Source of the DNA: Streptomyces sp. 549
GTDB lineage: Bacteria > Actinomycetota > Actinomycetes > Streptomycetales > Streptomycetaceae
Assembly (NCBI RefSeq): GCF_030124175.1
Contig: NZ_JASKMT010000022.1
Span: forward strand, 30,694-94,693
Direction: 5' to 3'
Length of the DNA: 64,000 nt
This document shows positions 16,158-25,340 of the stretch, one piece after another (position 1 is the stretch's first letter; the number at the start of each line of letters is the position of its first letter). Position numbers and translations under genes: made by a program. The notes under the pieces were generated by a model. It was not told the origin of the DNA. It saw nothing but the letters and a program-made list of their open reading frames with translations, and ran no database searches.

Positions 16158-17288
16158 TCACAGGTACGGGCTGTCCGCGCCGGCCGCGGCGGGCCGAGGC
16201 GCGCGGGCCGGGCAGCACCCGATCGGGCACACGTCGTGCGAGGGGCCCAGCGCGCCCAGCGCGCAGCGCGCCGGCTGCTCGCCGCGCTCGGCCGCGGCCC
16301 GCTCCAGCACGAGTTCGCGCACGGCCGCGGCGAAGCGGGGGTCGGCGCCGACGGTCGCGGACCGTGCGACGGGCAGGCCCAGCTCGGCCGCCTTGGCCAC
16401 GGCCTCGGTGTCGAGGTCGTAGAGGACCTCCATGTGGTCGGAGACGAACCCGATGGGCACCATGACGACCGCCGGGGTGCCGCCGGCGTGCAGGGTCTCC
16501 AGGTGGTCGCAGATGTCGGGTTCCAGCCACGGGATGTGGGGCGCGCCGCTGCGGGACTGGTAGACGAGGTCCCAGGAGTGGTCGGTGCCGGTCTGCTCGC
16601 GCACCGCGTCGGCCACCAGTCGGGCCGCGTCCAGGTGCTGGGCGACGTACGCGCCGCCGTCGCCGTGGCCCTCCACGGGCCCGGAGGTGTCGGCCGCGCT
16701 GGTCGGGATGGAGTGGGTGGTGAACACCAGCCGGGCGCCGCCGCGCACCTCCTCGGGCAGTTCGGAGAGCGAGCGCAGCACACCCTCGGTCACCGGCTCC
16801 AGGAACCCGGGGTGGTTGAAGTAGTGGCGGAGCTTGTCGACCCGCGGCAGTTCACCGGCCGGCAGCTCCTGCTCCAGCACCGCCAGGGACTCCGCCAGGT
16901 TCTCGCGGTACTGGCGGCAGCCCGAGTACGAGCCGTAGGCGCTGGTGGCCAGCACGAGGACGCGGCGCCGCCCGTCGCGTGCCATCTCGCGCAGCGTGTC
17001 GGTCAGGTAGGGGCCCCAGTTGCGGTTGCCCCAGTACACCGGGAGGTCCAGGCCGTGGTCCGCGAAGTCCTTGCGGAGGGCCTCCAGCAGGGCGCGGTTC
17101 TGGGCGTTGATCGGCGAGACACCGCCGAACAGGAAGTAGTGCTGCCCGACCTCCTCCAGGCGTTCCCTGGGGATGCCGCGCCCTCGCGTGACGTTCTCCA
17201 GGAAGGGCACCACGTCGTCGGGCCCCTCGGGGCCGCCGAAGGAGAGCAGGAGCAGGGAGTCATAGGGCTCGGGGTACGCATCGGGCAT
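16158..17288 (-). CDS. hemH: Coproporphyrin III ferrochelatase (CpfC/HemH)
   Basis: It inserts Fe2+ into coproporphyrin III, the actinobacterial route to heme. The 376 aa protein starts MPDAYPEPYDSLLLLSFGGPEGPDDV and has YWGNRNWGPYL, TSAYGSYSGCRQYREN, FTTHSIPTS with the catalytic His, and IGFVSDHMEVLYDLD with a conserved acidic residue. The C-terminal CALGALGPSHDVCPIGCC, plus the Cys in SGCRQY, matches the cysteine set that binds a [2Fe-2S] cluster in mycobacterial ferrochelatase. The ATG at 17288 coincides with the conserved N-terminus. Confidence 0.95.
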   Translation of the reverse strand: MPDAYPEPYDSLLLLSFGGPEGPDDVVPFLENVTRGRGIPRERLEEVGQHYFLFGGVSPINAQNRALLEALRKDFADHGLDLPVYWGNRNWGPYLTDTLREMARDGRRRVLVLATSAYGSYSGCRQYRENLAESLAVLEQELPAGELPRVDKLRHYFNHPGFLEPVTEGVLRSLSELPEEVRGGARLVFTTHSIPTSAADTSGPVEGHGDGGAYVAQHLDAARLVADAVREQTGTDHSWDLVYQSRSGAPHIPWLEPDICDHLETLHAGGTPAVVMVPIGFVSDHMEVLYDLDTEAVAKAAELGLPVARSATVGADPRFAAAVRELVLERAAAERGEQPARCALGALGPSHDVCPIGCCPARAPRPAAAGADSPYL

Positions 17289-17402
17289 ACCCCCGATCCT
17301 GCCATCACGAATTCCGCGCGGCGGTGACGCCCCGCCCCGTAAGCTGACCGGACGCACGTGATTCCTTACCGGGCGACCGGCATGACCTTCTGAGAGCTTC
17401 CC

Positions 17403-18662
17403 TTGCCCAGTCCCTACCGCGGGCTCTTCGCCGCGCCCGGCACCCGGTCCTTCACCGCCGCGGGGCTGGTCGGCCGCATGCCGATCGCGATGATGGGCCT
17501 GGGCGTCGTCACCATGGTGTCCGAACTGACCGGTGCCTACGGGGTCGCGGGCGCGCTGGCGGCGACCGTGGCGCTGTCGACGGCCGCCCTCGGGCCGCAG
17601 GTCTCCCGGTTGGTGGACCGCTACGGGCAGCGCCGAGTCCTGCGACCGGCCGCGCTCGTCGCCCTGACCGCGGTGGCCGCGCTGGTGCTGAGCACGGGGC
17701 TGGGGTGGCCGCAGTGGACGCTCTTCGTCTTCGCCGCGTTCGCCGGGTGCGTGCCCAGCCTGGGCTCCATGATCAGGGCCCGGTGGATCACCGTGTTCCG
17801 GGACCGGCCGGACCGGTTGCACGCGGCGTTCTCCTGGGAGTCCATCGTCGACGAACTCTGCTTCGTCTTCGGGCCGGTGCTCGCCATCGGCCTGTCCACC
17901 GGCTGGTTCCCGCAGGCCGGTCCGCTGGCCGCCGCGGTGTTCCTGGTGACCGGTGTGTTCTGGCTGACCTCGCAGCGCGCGACCGAGCCCGCCCCGCACC
18001 CCAGGGACCACAACTCCCCCGGTTCGGCACTGCGTACGCCGGGCCTGTGGATCCTGGTGGTGACACTCGTCGCGGTCGGGGCGATCTTCGGCGCGGTGGA
18101 CGTCGCCACGGTGGCGTTCGCCGAGGAGCAGGACCGCAAGGCGGCGGCCAGCCTGCTGCTGGCGGTCTACGCCCTCGGTTCCTGCGTGGCGGGGGCGGCT
18201 TTCGGCATGTTCCGCCCGAGAGGTCCGGCGGTCCGCCGCTGGCTCGCCGGTGTGTGCGCGGTGGGCCTGAGTATGATCCCCCTCCAACTGGTCGGGAACC
18301 TGCCGTTCCTGGCCGTCGCGCTCTTCCTCGCGGGGCTGACGATCGCCCCGACGATGGTCACCACGATGGCCCTCGTCGGGGAGTTGGTCCCGCGCACCAA
18401 GCTCACCGAAGGCATGACGTGGGCGAGTACCGGCGTCGCGGTGGGAGTGGCGCTCGGCGCCTCGGCCACCGGCCGGGTGGTGGACGTGGCGGGGGCAGCG
18501 GCGGCCTACGGCGTGCCCGCGGTCGCCGGGGCGCTGGCGGTCGCGGCGGCGGTCCTCGGCCACCGCCGGCTGAGACCTCGGTCGGCGGCGGGGCGGCAGG
18601 AGGGGACGGCGAATGACCGGTTGGAGCAGGCGCAGCGACCGCAGGAGCGACACCTGGCGTAA
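17403..18662 (+). CDS. MFS transporter
   Basis: A 419 aa major facilitator protein with twelve hydrophobic segments from about residue 15 to 400. A typical loop 2-3 motif (SRLVDRYGQRR) lies near residue 65, and the helix following FRDRPDRLHAAFSWESIVDELCFVFGP is as seen in actinobacterial MFS exporters. The TTG start at 17403 has a GAGAG about nine bases upstream and gives the conserved PSPYRGLFAAPGTRSFTAAG. The substrate is unknown. The last 50 bases overlap the start of the oxidase gene in another frame, so the two are co-transcribed. Confidence 0.88.
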   Translation: MPSPYRGLFAAPGTRSFTAAGLVGRMPIAMMGLGVVTMVSELTGAYGVAGALAATVALSTAALGPQVSRLVDRYGQRRVLRPAALVALTAVAALVLSTGLGWPQWTLFVFAAFAGCVPSLGSMIRARWITVFRDRPDRLHAAFSWESIVDELCFVFGPVLAIGLSTGWFPQAGPLAAAVFLVTGVFWLTSQRATEPAPHPRDHNSPGSALRTPGLWILVVTLVAVGAIFGAVDVATVAFAEEQDRKAAASLLLAVYALGSCVAGAAFGMFRPRGPAVRRWLAGVCAVGLSMIPLQLVGNLPFLAVALFLAGLTIAPTMVTTMALVGELVPRTKLTEGMTWASTGVAVGVALGASATGRVVDVAGAAAAYGVPAVAGALAVAAAVLGHRRLRPRSAAGRQEGTANDRLEQAQRPQERHLA

Positions 18663-19941
18663 CTGGGCGGGGAACACCGGTTCCCGACCGCTGCGCACGG
18701 TGGCGCCCTCCACGACCTCGGCGCTGGCGGAGGTGGTGCGCCGGGCCGCCGAGGACGGACTGCCGGTCAAGGCGGTGGGCACCGGGCACTCCTTCACCTC
18801 CGTCGCGGGCACCTCGGGCGTGCTGATCCGCCCGGAGCGGCTCTGCGGTGTCAGGGCCATCGACCGGGCCGCGGGCACGGTGACGGCGGCGGCCGGCACT
18901 CCGCTGAAGCAGCTGAACCAGGTGCTGGCCGGTGAGGGCCTGTCGCTCACCAACATGGGCGACATCATGGAGCAGACCGTCTCGGGCGCGACCAGCACCG
19001 GCACCCACGGCACCGGGCGGGACTCGGCCTCACTGGCGGCCCAGATCGCCGGCCTGGAGATGGTGTGCGCCGACGGCTCGGTGCTGCGCTGCACGCCGGA
19101 GGAGAACGCGGACGTGTTCGCGGCGGCCCGGGTCGGGCTCGGCGCGCTGGGCGTGCTCAGCGAGATCACCTTCGCGGTCGAGCCGCTGTTCTGGCTGCAC
19201 GCCCGGGAGCAGCCGATGGCGTTCGACGAGGTGACCTCGCGCTTCGAGGAGTTCGCGGCGGAGAACGAGCACTTCGAGTTCTACTGGTTCCCGCACACCG
19301 ACGTGTGCCACACCAAGCGCAACAACCGGGCCCCGGGCCCCGCCCGGCCGCTGCCCGCGGTCCGGGGCTGGGTGGACGACGAGCTGGTGGCGAACGGCGT
19401 CTTCCAGGCCGCCTGCTCGCTCGGCCGCGCGGTGCCCGCCACCGTGCCGGCCATCGCCCGCATATCCGGGCGCGTGGTGAGCGACCGCGCGTACACCGAC
19501 ATCCCCTACAAGGTCTTCACCAGCCCGCGGCGGGTGCGCTTCCTGGAGATGGAGTTCGCCCTGCCCCGGGAGGCAGCCGTCGCGGCGCTGACCGATCTGC
19601 GCGCCATGATCGACCGCTCGGACCTGCGCATCGGGTTCCCGGTGGAGGTACGCACGGCGCCTGCCGACGACATCCCGCTGTCCAGCGCGAGTGGACGGGA
19701 GAGCGTGTACCTGGCCATGCACGTGTACCGCGGCACACCGCACGAGGCCTACTTCACCGCTGCCGAACGCATCATGACCGCACATGGCGGAAGGCCCCAC
19801 TGGGGCAAGCTGCACAGCCGCGACGCGGAGTACCTGTCAGCGGTCTATCCGCGCTTCGCGGAGTTCACCGCACTGCGGGACCGGCTGGACCCCGACCGCC
19901 TGTTCCGCAACGACTACCTGCGGCGCGTGCTCGGCGAGTGA
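18613..19941 (+). CDS. FAD-linked D-arabinono-1,4-lactone oxidase family protein
   Basis: A 442 aa flavoprotein of the VAO/aldonolactone-oxidase family. The FAD-binding PCMH domain spans about residues 15-185, including the GTGHSFTSVA signature at 55-64 and ATSTGTHGTGR. The ALO C-terminal domain follows to the end, with the closing GKLHSRDAEYLSAVYPRFAEF and DPDRLFRNDYLRRVLG. No His is found at the covalent-flavin position that I can identify with certainty. It oxidises a sugar lactone or alditol, with the true substrate unknown. It overlaps the MFS gene by 50 bp. Confidence 0.9.
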   Translation: MTGWSRRSDRRSDTWRNWAGNTGSRPLRTVAPSTTSALAEVVRRAAEDGLPVKAVGTGHSFTSVAGTSGVLIRPERLCGVRAIDRAAGTVTAAAGTPLKQLNQVLAGEGLSLTNMGDIMEQTVSGATSTGTHGTGRDSASLAAQIAGLEMVCADGSVLRCTPEENADVFAAARVGLGALGVLSEITFAVEPLFWLHAREQPMAFDEVTSRFEEFAAENEHFEFYWFPHTDVCHTKRNNRAPGPARPLPAVRGWVDDELVANGVFQAACSLGRAVPATVPAIARISGRVVSDRAYTDIPYKVFTSPRRVRFLEMEFALPREAAVAALTDLRAMIDRSDLRIGFPVEVRTAPADDIPLSSASGRESVYLAMHVYRGTPHEAYFTAAERIMTAHGGRPHWGKLHSRDAEYLSAVYPRFAEFTALRDRLDPDRLFRNDYLRRVLGE

Positions 19942-19968
19942 CGTGCGGCCGGGAGACGCCGGGGCGGA

Positions 19969-21006
19969 TCAGCCCGCGCCGGCGTCCCCGCCCCCGTCCT
20001 GCTGCTCACCGCCGGTACCGGCCGCCTCCCCGGCGTCACCGGAAGTCCCGGCGGAGCCGGAGCCCGAGGAGGTGCCGGAGCCGGACGAGCTGCCGCCGGT
20101 CGTTGCGCCCGGGTCGCCGGTCGTGCCGTCGGTGGCTTCCGGCGTCGGCGCGGGGTCGGGGGTGGGCGCGACCTGACCGCCGGTTCCGCCATCCGCACCC
20201 GTGCCGCCGGTGCCTCCGGTCGCCGGGGCGTCGGGCGCACCGGTGTCCGGGGCGGCGTCCGGCGAGGGGCCCTGCCACGGCTGGTCACTGCTGCCGGTGC
20301 CTCCACCGCTGCCGGATTCCGCCTCGGGCCCGGTGCCGGTGCCGGGGTCGGGCGTGACGTCGGGGGACGTGCGCTGGAACGCCTCACCGAAGGACGTGGT
20401 GCCGCCGCGGCCTCCGGAGACGTTGGTGCCGGACAGCAGCTCGTAGGTGGTCAGGCCGCCGATCGCCACGGCGAACACCAGGGCGGCGGGCAGCAAGCTG
20501 CGCTTCCAGCGCCGGCTCCGGGTGCCGTGGGTGACGGCCGCCCCGTACCCCTCACTCCGGACGTCCCTGTCTGCGGCCCCGTCTGCGGACCCGTCTGCGT
20601 TCGTGTCCCCGATCGCGTTCGCACCCGCGTTCGCACCCGCCGGGGTCGCCCCCCGGGGCAGGCGGGCCGTGCGCCGGGCGCGCGGAGCTGCCGCGACCGT
20701 CACATCCTTGACCTGCTCACCCGTACGGCGGAACAGGTGCTGGAAAACCGGTCCGCCCGTGGTCGCCACCACGCTCACCACGCCGGCGCCGATGAACGTG
20801 CCGTACACACCGAGCCGTCCCGCGATGAGCGCGGCGATGACGGCGGCCAGGGTGCTGCCTGCCACCTGGGCCACGCTGACGTCGATCTTCTTCTTCGGCC
20901 CGCCGCCCTCCGGCCCGTCGTGGCCCTTCACCCCTTCGTTCCCAGGGCTGTCCTGCTGGTTCGGCTCATCCGCCGCTTCGGCTTCCGCCGGTGTCTTCCC
21001 GTTCAT
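19969..21006 (-). CDS. Two-span membrane protein with a Gly/Thr/Pro-rich extracellular tail
   Basis: A 345 aa protein of no recognised family. Residues 1-45 are acidic (DEPNQQDSPGNEGVKG), then come a basic patch KKK, a hydrophobic region at about 50-90 (GSTLAAVIAALIAGRLGVYG) and a linker with a repeat GANAGANA. A basic stop-transfer (TRSRRWKRS) precedes a helix near 180-200 (LLPAALVFAVAIGGLTTYELL). The last 140 residues are almost only G, T, S, P, A and D, probably disordered and outside the membrane or in the wall. It is convergent with the oxidase gene and divergent from sepH. Confidence 0.8.
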   Translation of the reverse strand: MNGKTPAEAEAADEPNQQDSPGNEGVKGHDGPEGGGPKKKIDVSVAQVAGSTLAAVIAALIAGRLGVYGTFIGAGVVSVVATTGGPVFQHLFRRTGEQVKDVTVAAAPRARRTARLPRGATPAGANAGANAIGDTNADGSADGAADRDVRSEGYGAAVTHGTRSRRWKRSLLPAALVFAVAIGGLTTYELLSGTNVSGGRGGTTSFGEAFQRTSPDVTPDPGTGTGPEAESGSGGGTGSSDQPWQGPSPDAAPDTGAPDAPATGGTGGTGADGGTGGQVAPTPDPAPTPEATDGTTGDPGATTGGSSSGSGTSSGSGSAGTSGDAGEAAGTGGEQQDGGGDAGAG

Positions 21007-21438
21007 CTCCCGCCTCGGTTCGCACAAGAGTCCCGCTGTGCACACAAGTGGGACCGACAGAGGGAAGTCATTGGTTCCGATTCTGTGGGTTCTGTGAAGA
21101 TCGCCACCTTCCGGTGGCAACGGGAACGGCCGCCGTCCAGCAAACTCCGCACCACTGGAAGAAGTTCAGTGGCGCGCCGGTCCACCCACATGGCCCTAAT
21201 GGAGTAGTGTGACGAGCCCTGGCCCTGGCCTGACCCGGCCTGCGTAGCACAGAGTGAGCGGTTCGATCACACAGAGTGGCCAACTGGTAACCGTGCCATA
21301 ACGGCGGTTCGGGACGCAGTCCCGACACGCCGGGCAAGTCGGCAAGGTAGTGGCAGGCTGAACCCGGGCAGGCCACACTCGTCTAGCGGGAGAGCAGCGA
21401 CGCACGTGACGTCGGCAGGCACCACCCGGGAGGTCCCC
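21007..21438. other. 432-bp divergent intergenic region upstream of sepH
   Basis: No convincing gene was found; open frames here have atypical composition and no recognisable domain. It should hold the promoters of sepH and of the low-complexity protein. A perfect inverted repeat TCGGGAC-N3-GTCCCGA lies at 21309-21325. Confidence 0.6.
21309..21325. promoter_or_regulatory. Inverted repeat TCGGGAC-GCA-GTCCCGA upstream of sepH
   Basis: A seven-base perfect inverted repeat with a three-base centre, 113 bases before the sepH start codon. It could be an operator or a small hairpin in the leader. No regulator can be assigned. Confidence 0.4.
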
Positions 21439-22470
21439 ATGCCCGAACTGCGCGTCGTGGCGGTCAGTAACGACGGCACACGGCTGGTGCTCAAGGCGGC
21501 CGACGACAGCCAGTACACCCTTCCCATCGACGAACGACTGCGGGCCGCGGTGCGCAACGACCGTGCCCGGCTCGGCCAGATCGAGATCGAGGTCGAGAGC
21601 CACCTGCGGCCCCGTGACATCCAGGCGCGCATACGAGCCGGTGCCACGGCCGAGGAAGTCGCCCAGATGGCCGGCATCCCCGTCGACCGGGTCCGCCGCT
21701 TCGAGGGCCCGGTACTCGCCGAGCGCGCCTTCATGGCCGAGCGCGCCCGCAAGACCCCCGTCCGCCGCCCCGGTGAGAACACCGGCCCGCAGCTAGGCGA
21801 GGCGGTCGCCGAGCGGCTGCTGATGCGCGGCGCCGACAAGGACACCGTGCAGTGGGACTCCTGGCGGCGCGACGACGGGACGTGGGAGGTCCTGCTGGTC
21901 TACCTGGTCGCCGGTGAGGCGCACTCCGCGAGCTGGACGTACGACCCGCCGCGCCGCCTGGTGCAGGCGGTCGACGACGAGGCGCGGACGCTGATCGGGG
22001 AGACCGACGACACGCCCGAGCCGAGCTTCCCGTTCGTGCCGCGCATCGCACGGCTGCCCCGGGACCGGGACGGCGAGGACGGCGAGCTCCGGGCCGACTC
22101 CGGCCGGGCCGAGCCGGCCCGGATCGACAACGAGGACCGCGACTCGCTGACCAGCCTGCTGGAGGCGGTACCGAGCTTCCGCGGCGACATGATCGTGCCC
22201 GAGCCGCCGCCCTCGGACGCGCCGGAGGTGGAGACCGAGCCGGCCGCCGCCGAGCCGGCCGAGGAGATCGAGCCGCCGGCCCCCGCGGCCAGCGCGGGTT
22301 CGGCGTACGCGGACATCCTGATGCCCCGCTCGGTCGCGGGGCACCGTGACCGGCTGACCGGCACCACCGACCGCCAGGCCGAGGCGGACGGCGTCCGGCC
22401 GGGCCGGCGGGCCGCCGTGCCCAGCTGGGACGAGATCGTCTTCGGCACCCGGCGCAAGAAGCAGGAGTGA
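21439..22470 (+). CDS. sepH: Septation protein SepH
   Basis: A cell-division protein that binds FtsZ and promotes its assembly in Streptomyces. The 343 aa product begins MPELRVVAVSNDGTRLVLK. It has the N-terminal DUF3071 domain with a helix-turn-helix (about residues 55-105, RDIQARIRAGATAEEVAQMAGI), a WDSWRRDDGTWEVLL region near 140 and a disordered acidic middle. The conserved C-terminal motif is PSWDEIVFGTRRKKQE. ATG 21439 is preferred over GTG 21406 because GGGAGG lies six bases upstream and length and start match known SepH. A short GC-rich hairpin follows at 22472-22487. Confidence 0.93.
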   Translation: MPELRVVAVSNDGTRLVLKAADDSQYTLPIDERLRAAVRNDRARLGQIEIEVESHLRPRDIQARIRAGATAEEVAQMAGIPVDRVRRFEGPVLAERAFMAERARKTPVRRPGENTGPQLGEAVAERLLMRGADKDTVQWDSWRRDDGTWEVLLVYLVAGEAHSASWTYDPPRRLVQAVDDEARTLIGETDDTPEPSFPFVPRIARLPRDRDGEDGELRADSGRAEPARIDNEDRDSLTSLLEAVPSFRGDMIVPEPPPSDAPEVETEPAAAEPAEEIEPPAPAASAGSAYADILMPRSVAGHRDRLTGTTDRQAEADGVRPGRRAAVPSWDEIVFGTRRKKQE

Positions 22471-22521
22471 GCCCGCCCGGGGGCGGGGGCGCCTGCCCTC
22501 ACCCCCGGGAGCCGCACACCG

Positions 22522-22537
22522 TCACCCGTCCGGGTGA
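22522..22537. terminator. Short palindrome between sepH and the rhodanese gene
   Basis: TCACCCG-TC-CGGGTGA is a perfect inverted repeat in the gap between two convergent genes. Together with the GC-rich repeat at 22472-22487 it may act as a bidirectional terminator. The arms are short, so this is tentative. Confidence 0.4.
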
Positions 22538-22609
22538 TACCTCGGCTAGGAGTTCCGGCGTTCGCGCCCGGCGTGCAGGCGGTCGGGGCGCGTGCTACGG
22601 ACTTCCCCC

Positions 22610-23473
22610 TCAGCCCGGCTCGGGGCCGGTGGCGACCGGCCGCTCAGGGTCGGCCGACCACGCCGACCACGAACCCGGGTACAGCGCCGCGTCCGTCCCG
22701 GCCGCCGCGAGCGCCAGCACCTGGTGCGCGCCGGACACCCCCGAGCCGCAGTACACGCCCACCTCGGCTCCGGGCACGGCCCCCAGGGCGGCGAACCGGT
22801 CCGCCAGCTCGCCCGGTGGCCGGAAGGTGCCCTCCGGGGTCACGTTCTCCGTGGTGGGCGCGCTGAGCGCGCCCGGGATGTGGCCGGCGACCGGGTCGAT
22901 CGGCTCCACCTCACCGCGGTAGCGCTCCCCCGCCCTCGCGTCCAGCAGCACCCCGCGCCGCGCCAGCCCGGCTGCGCCGTCGGCGTCCAGTACCGGCACG
23001 CTGCCCGGCCTGGGCTCGAAGTCGCCCGGCGCGGGCTCGGGCAGCTCGGTGCTCAGCGGGCCCGGCCAGGCCGCCAGGCCGCCGTCGAGCACCCTGACCT
23101 GCTCGTGGCCGGCCCAGCGCAGCAGCCACCAGGCACGGGCCGCGGCCCAGCCCTGGCCGCCGTCGTAGACGACAACCGGCCTGTCCGCGCTGACTCCGGC
23201 GCGGCGCATCGTGGTACCGAAGTCGTCCGGGTCGGGCAGCGGATGCCGTCCGCCGCTGCCCGCCGGGCCCGCCAGCTCGGTGTCGAGGTCGACGTACACC
23301 GCGCCGGGCAGGTGCCCGGCCGCGTAGGCCGGTCGGCCGGACGGTCCGCCCTGCTCCCAGCGGACGTCGAGCAGCACCGGGCAGAGTGGGCCGCCGGGCC
23401 CCGCGGCGGGGCCCGGGGCGAGTTCGGCGGCTAGATCGGCAGCCAGTTCGGCGGCACTGATGAGAGGCGTCAT
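22610..23473 (-). CDS. Two-domain rhodanese (thiosulfate/3-mercaptopyruvate sulfurtransferase)
   Basis: A 287 aa sulfurtransferase with two tandem rhodanese domains. The first (about 5-135) is the inactive copy; the second carries the catalytic Cys loop CGSGVSGAH near residue 243. The CGSGV(S/T)A-type loop is closer to mercaptopyruvate sulfurtransferases than to thiosulfate-specific enzymes (CRKGV), so 3-mercaptopyruvate is the more likely donor. Conserved rhodanese features include LLDVRWE, GHLPGAVYVDLD and GHIPGALSAP. ATG 23473 begins the first domain directly. It is convergent with sepH and divergent from the VOC gene. Confidence 0.92.
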   Translation of the reverse strand: MTPLISAAELAADLAAELAPGPAAGPGGPLCPVLLDVRWEQGGPSGRPAYAAGHLPGAVYVDLDTELAGPAGSGGRHPLPDPDDFGTTMRRAGVSADRPVVVYDGGQGWAAARAWWLLRWAGHEQVRVLDGGLAAWPGPLSTELPEPAPGDFEPRPGSVPVLDADGAAGLARRGVLLDARAGERYRGEVEPIDPVAGHIPGALSAPTTENVTPEGTFRPPGELADRFAALGAVPGAEVGVYCGSGVSGAHQVLALAAAGTDAALYPGSWSAWSADPERPVATGPEPG

Positions 23474-23737
23474 GCGGGCATTCTCACCCGGCCCGGTCTC
23501 CCGCGGGGCCCGTTCCCAGCCGGTGGTCCCCGGACGGGGCGGCGGGAAATCCGGTCAATCCCCGCCCCCGCTGCGAGAAATGCGGCGCGGCGGGTACACA
23601 CCAGGTCGGAGGATGCGAGCATCACCCCTACAGACACACAGCGCACACGGCAGGTCACGGCGCGCAGCAGTACGACGTTCACGGTGCCCTGGGCACCGCA
23701 CGACCGCATCGATGATGGTCCGAGGAGACGACAGAAG

Positions 23738-24547
23738 ATGACCGAGGCAGTGACTCGGCCCGCGCCGGGTACACCCTGCTGGGCCAGCCTGAGAGTGCAC
23801 GACCTGGCGGCCGGCCAGAAGTTCTACAGCGAGCTGTTCGGCTGGGAGTTCCGCGAGGGTCCGCGCCAGACCGGGCCCTTCGTGCGGGCGCACTTCGGGG
23901 ACCTGGTCGTGGCCGGGCTGGGAGAGGCCCGCCACGAGCCCTCCGGGCTGGGGGCGTGGCTGCCCTACCTGGCGACCGACGACGCCGACGCGACCTGTGC
24001 CCGCATCCGCGAGAGCGGCGGCACGGTGGCGGTCGGGCCGCTCGACTCGGGCGAGGACGGGCGGCTGGCGATCGCCTCCGACCCGAGCGGCGCGGCCTTC
24101 GGCATCTGGCAGGCGGGGCTGCACAGCGGCACCGAGCCGGACGGCCGTCCCGGCACCGCGGTGTGGGACGAGCTGGTGACCCGCAGCGCCCACGCGGTCC
24201 GGCCGTTCTACCGGGCGGTGTTCGGCTTCGACACCGAGCGGGTGGAGGCCGCCAGCGGCAACGAGTACCTGGCCCTGAAACTGGACGGGCGGCTCGTCGG
24301 CGGGATGCGCGGCGTCGGGGACGAGCTGCCGTCCGACCGCGGCCCGTACTGGACGACGTACTTCTCGGTCACCGACGCCGACGACGCCGCCCGGCGGGTG
24401 GTGGAGCTGGGCGGCCAGATCCTGCGGGACCCGCGGAACTCGCCGTACGGCCGGCTCGCCCACGTCGCGGACTCCGAGGGGGCGGCGTTCGCGGTGGTGC
24501 AGCTGACGGACCCCAGCGACGCGGTGACCCGTCCGCTGCGCAGGTAG
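23738..24547 (+). CDS. VOC (glyoxalase/dioxygenase superfamily) protein with two domains
   Basis: A 269 aa protein made of two VOC modules, about residues 10-130 and 138-262. The first has PCWASLRVHDLAAGQKFYSELFGWEF and DPSGAAFGIWQ; the second has VRPFYRAVFGFDTERVE and DSEGAAFAVVQL. This is the layout of hydroxylase-type VOC proteins seen in antibiotic-producing actinomycetes. The metal-binding His/Glu set is not complete in either module, so catalysis is uncertain. ATG 23738 follows a GAGGAGA sequence. It is convergent with tdk. Confidence 0.87.
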   Translation: MTEAVTRPAPGTPCWASLRVHDLAAGQKFYSELFGWEFREGPRQTGPFVRAHFGDLVVAGLGEARHEPSGLGAWLPYLATDDADATCARIRESGGTVAVGPLDSGEDGRLAIASDPSGAAFGIWQAGLHSGTEPDGRPGTAVWDELVTRSAHAVRPFYRAVFGFDTERVEAASGNEYLALKLDGRLVGGMRGVGDELPSDRGPYWTTYFSVTDADDAARRVVELGGQILRDPRNSPYGRLAHVADSEGAAFAVVQLTDPSDAVTRPLRR

Positions 24548-24616
24548 CGGACGTCCGCTTCGTACGCGGCGGTAGCGGCCGGGCGGACGTCCGGCGCGGG
24601 AGCCCCCGGGGGCCGG

Positions 24617-25288
24617 TCAGCGGCGCGGCGCCGGCAGCGGCACGCCGTCCACCGGCAGCACGTCCGGGGACAGCGCGCCGGCCCCGGCCGCGGCGGCCGT
24701 CAGGCGCCGCCGGTGGTGGCGACGGCACAGCACCTCGTAGCCGACTTCACCGGGCGGCCGTCCGACGTCGCCGACGACGACCTGCGCGCCCTCCACGACC
24801 ATCTGCCCGTCGACGGTGCGCGCGTTGTGCGTGGCGCGCGCACCGCACCAGCACAGGGCCTCCACCTGGAGGACCTCGACTCGGTCGGCCAGTTCGATGA
24901 GGCGCTGCGCACCGGGGAAGAGCCGGGTGCGGAAGTCGGTGGCGATGCCGAAGGCGAACACGTCTATGCCCAGGTCGTCGACCACCCGGGCCAGCTGGTC
25001 GATCTGGTCCTCGGTGAGGAACTGGGCCTCGTCGGCGATCACGTAGTCGGTCCGGCCGCCCGCGGTGAGGTGGGCGACGAGGTGGGCGTGGAAGTCGAAG
25101 CCGTCGCCCGCCTCCACCGCCTCGGTGACCAGGCCGAGCCGGGAGGAGAGCCGCCCCTCCCCCGCCCGGTCGTTGCGGGTGAAGATCATGCCCTGGAGGC
25201 CCCGCGCGGACCGGTTGTGCTCGATCTGCAGGGCAAGCGTGGACTTCCCGCAGTCCATTGTTCCACTGAAGAACACCAGCTCGGGCAT
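24617..25288 (-). CDS. tdk: Thymidine kinase, type II
   Basis: It phosphorylates thymidine to dTMP in the salvage pathway. The 223 aa protein has the P-loop SGTMDCGKST at residues 8-17, the DEAQF Walker B motif near 90, and a zinc site formed by CWCGARA and the later CRRHH. ATG 25288 begins the first strand (MPELVFFSG). About 25 non-conserved residues follow the last zinc ligand. It is the last gene of the run GNAT/ACS - DUF5998 - phosphodiesterase - tdk, 52 bp after the phosphodiesterase gene. Confidence 0.94.
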   Translation of the reverse strand: MPELVFFSGTMDCGKSTLALQIEHNRSARGLQGMIFTRNDRAGEGRLSSRLGLVTEAVEAGDGFDFHAHLVAHLTAGGRTDYVIADEAQFLTEDQIDQLARVVDDLGIDVFAFGIATDFRTRLFPGAQRLIELADRVEVLQVEALCWCGARATHNARTVDGQMVVEGAQVVVGDVGRPPGEVGYEVLCRRHHRRRLTAAAAGAGALSPDVLPVDGVPLPAPRR

Positions 25289-25340
25289 GGGGAGTTGCGG
25301 CCTTTCAGGGTGACGAGGTGACGTGCGGCGCGGGCGTGCG

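Noticed and set aside
21255..21330. Possible tRNA gene suggested by a GGTTCGATC sequence
   Set aside because: No acceptor stem, anticodon stem or CCA-proximal pairing could be built around the T-loop-like sequence.
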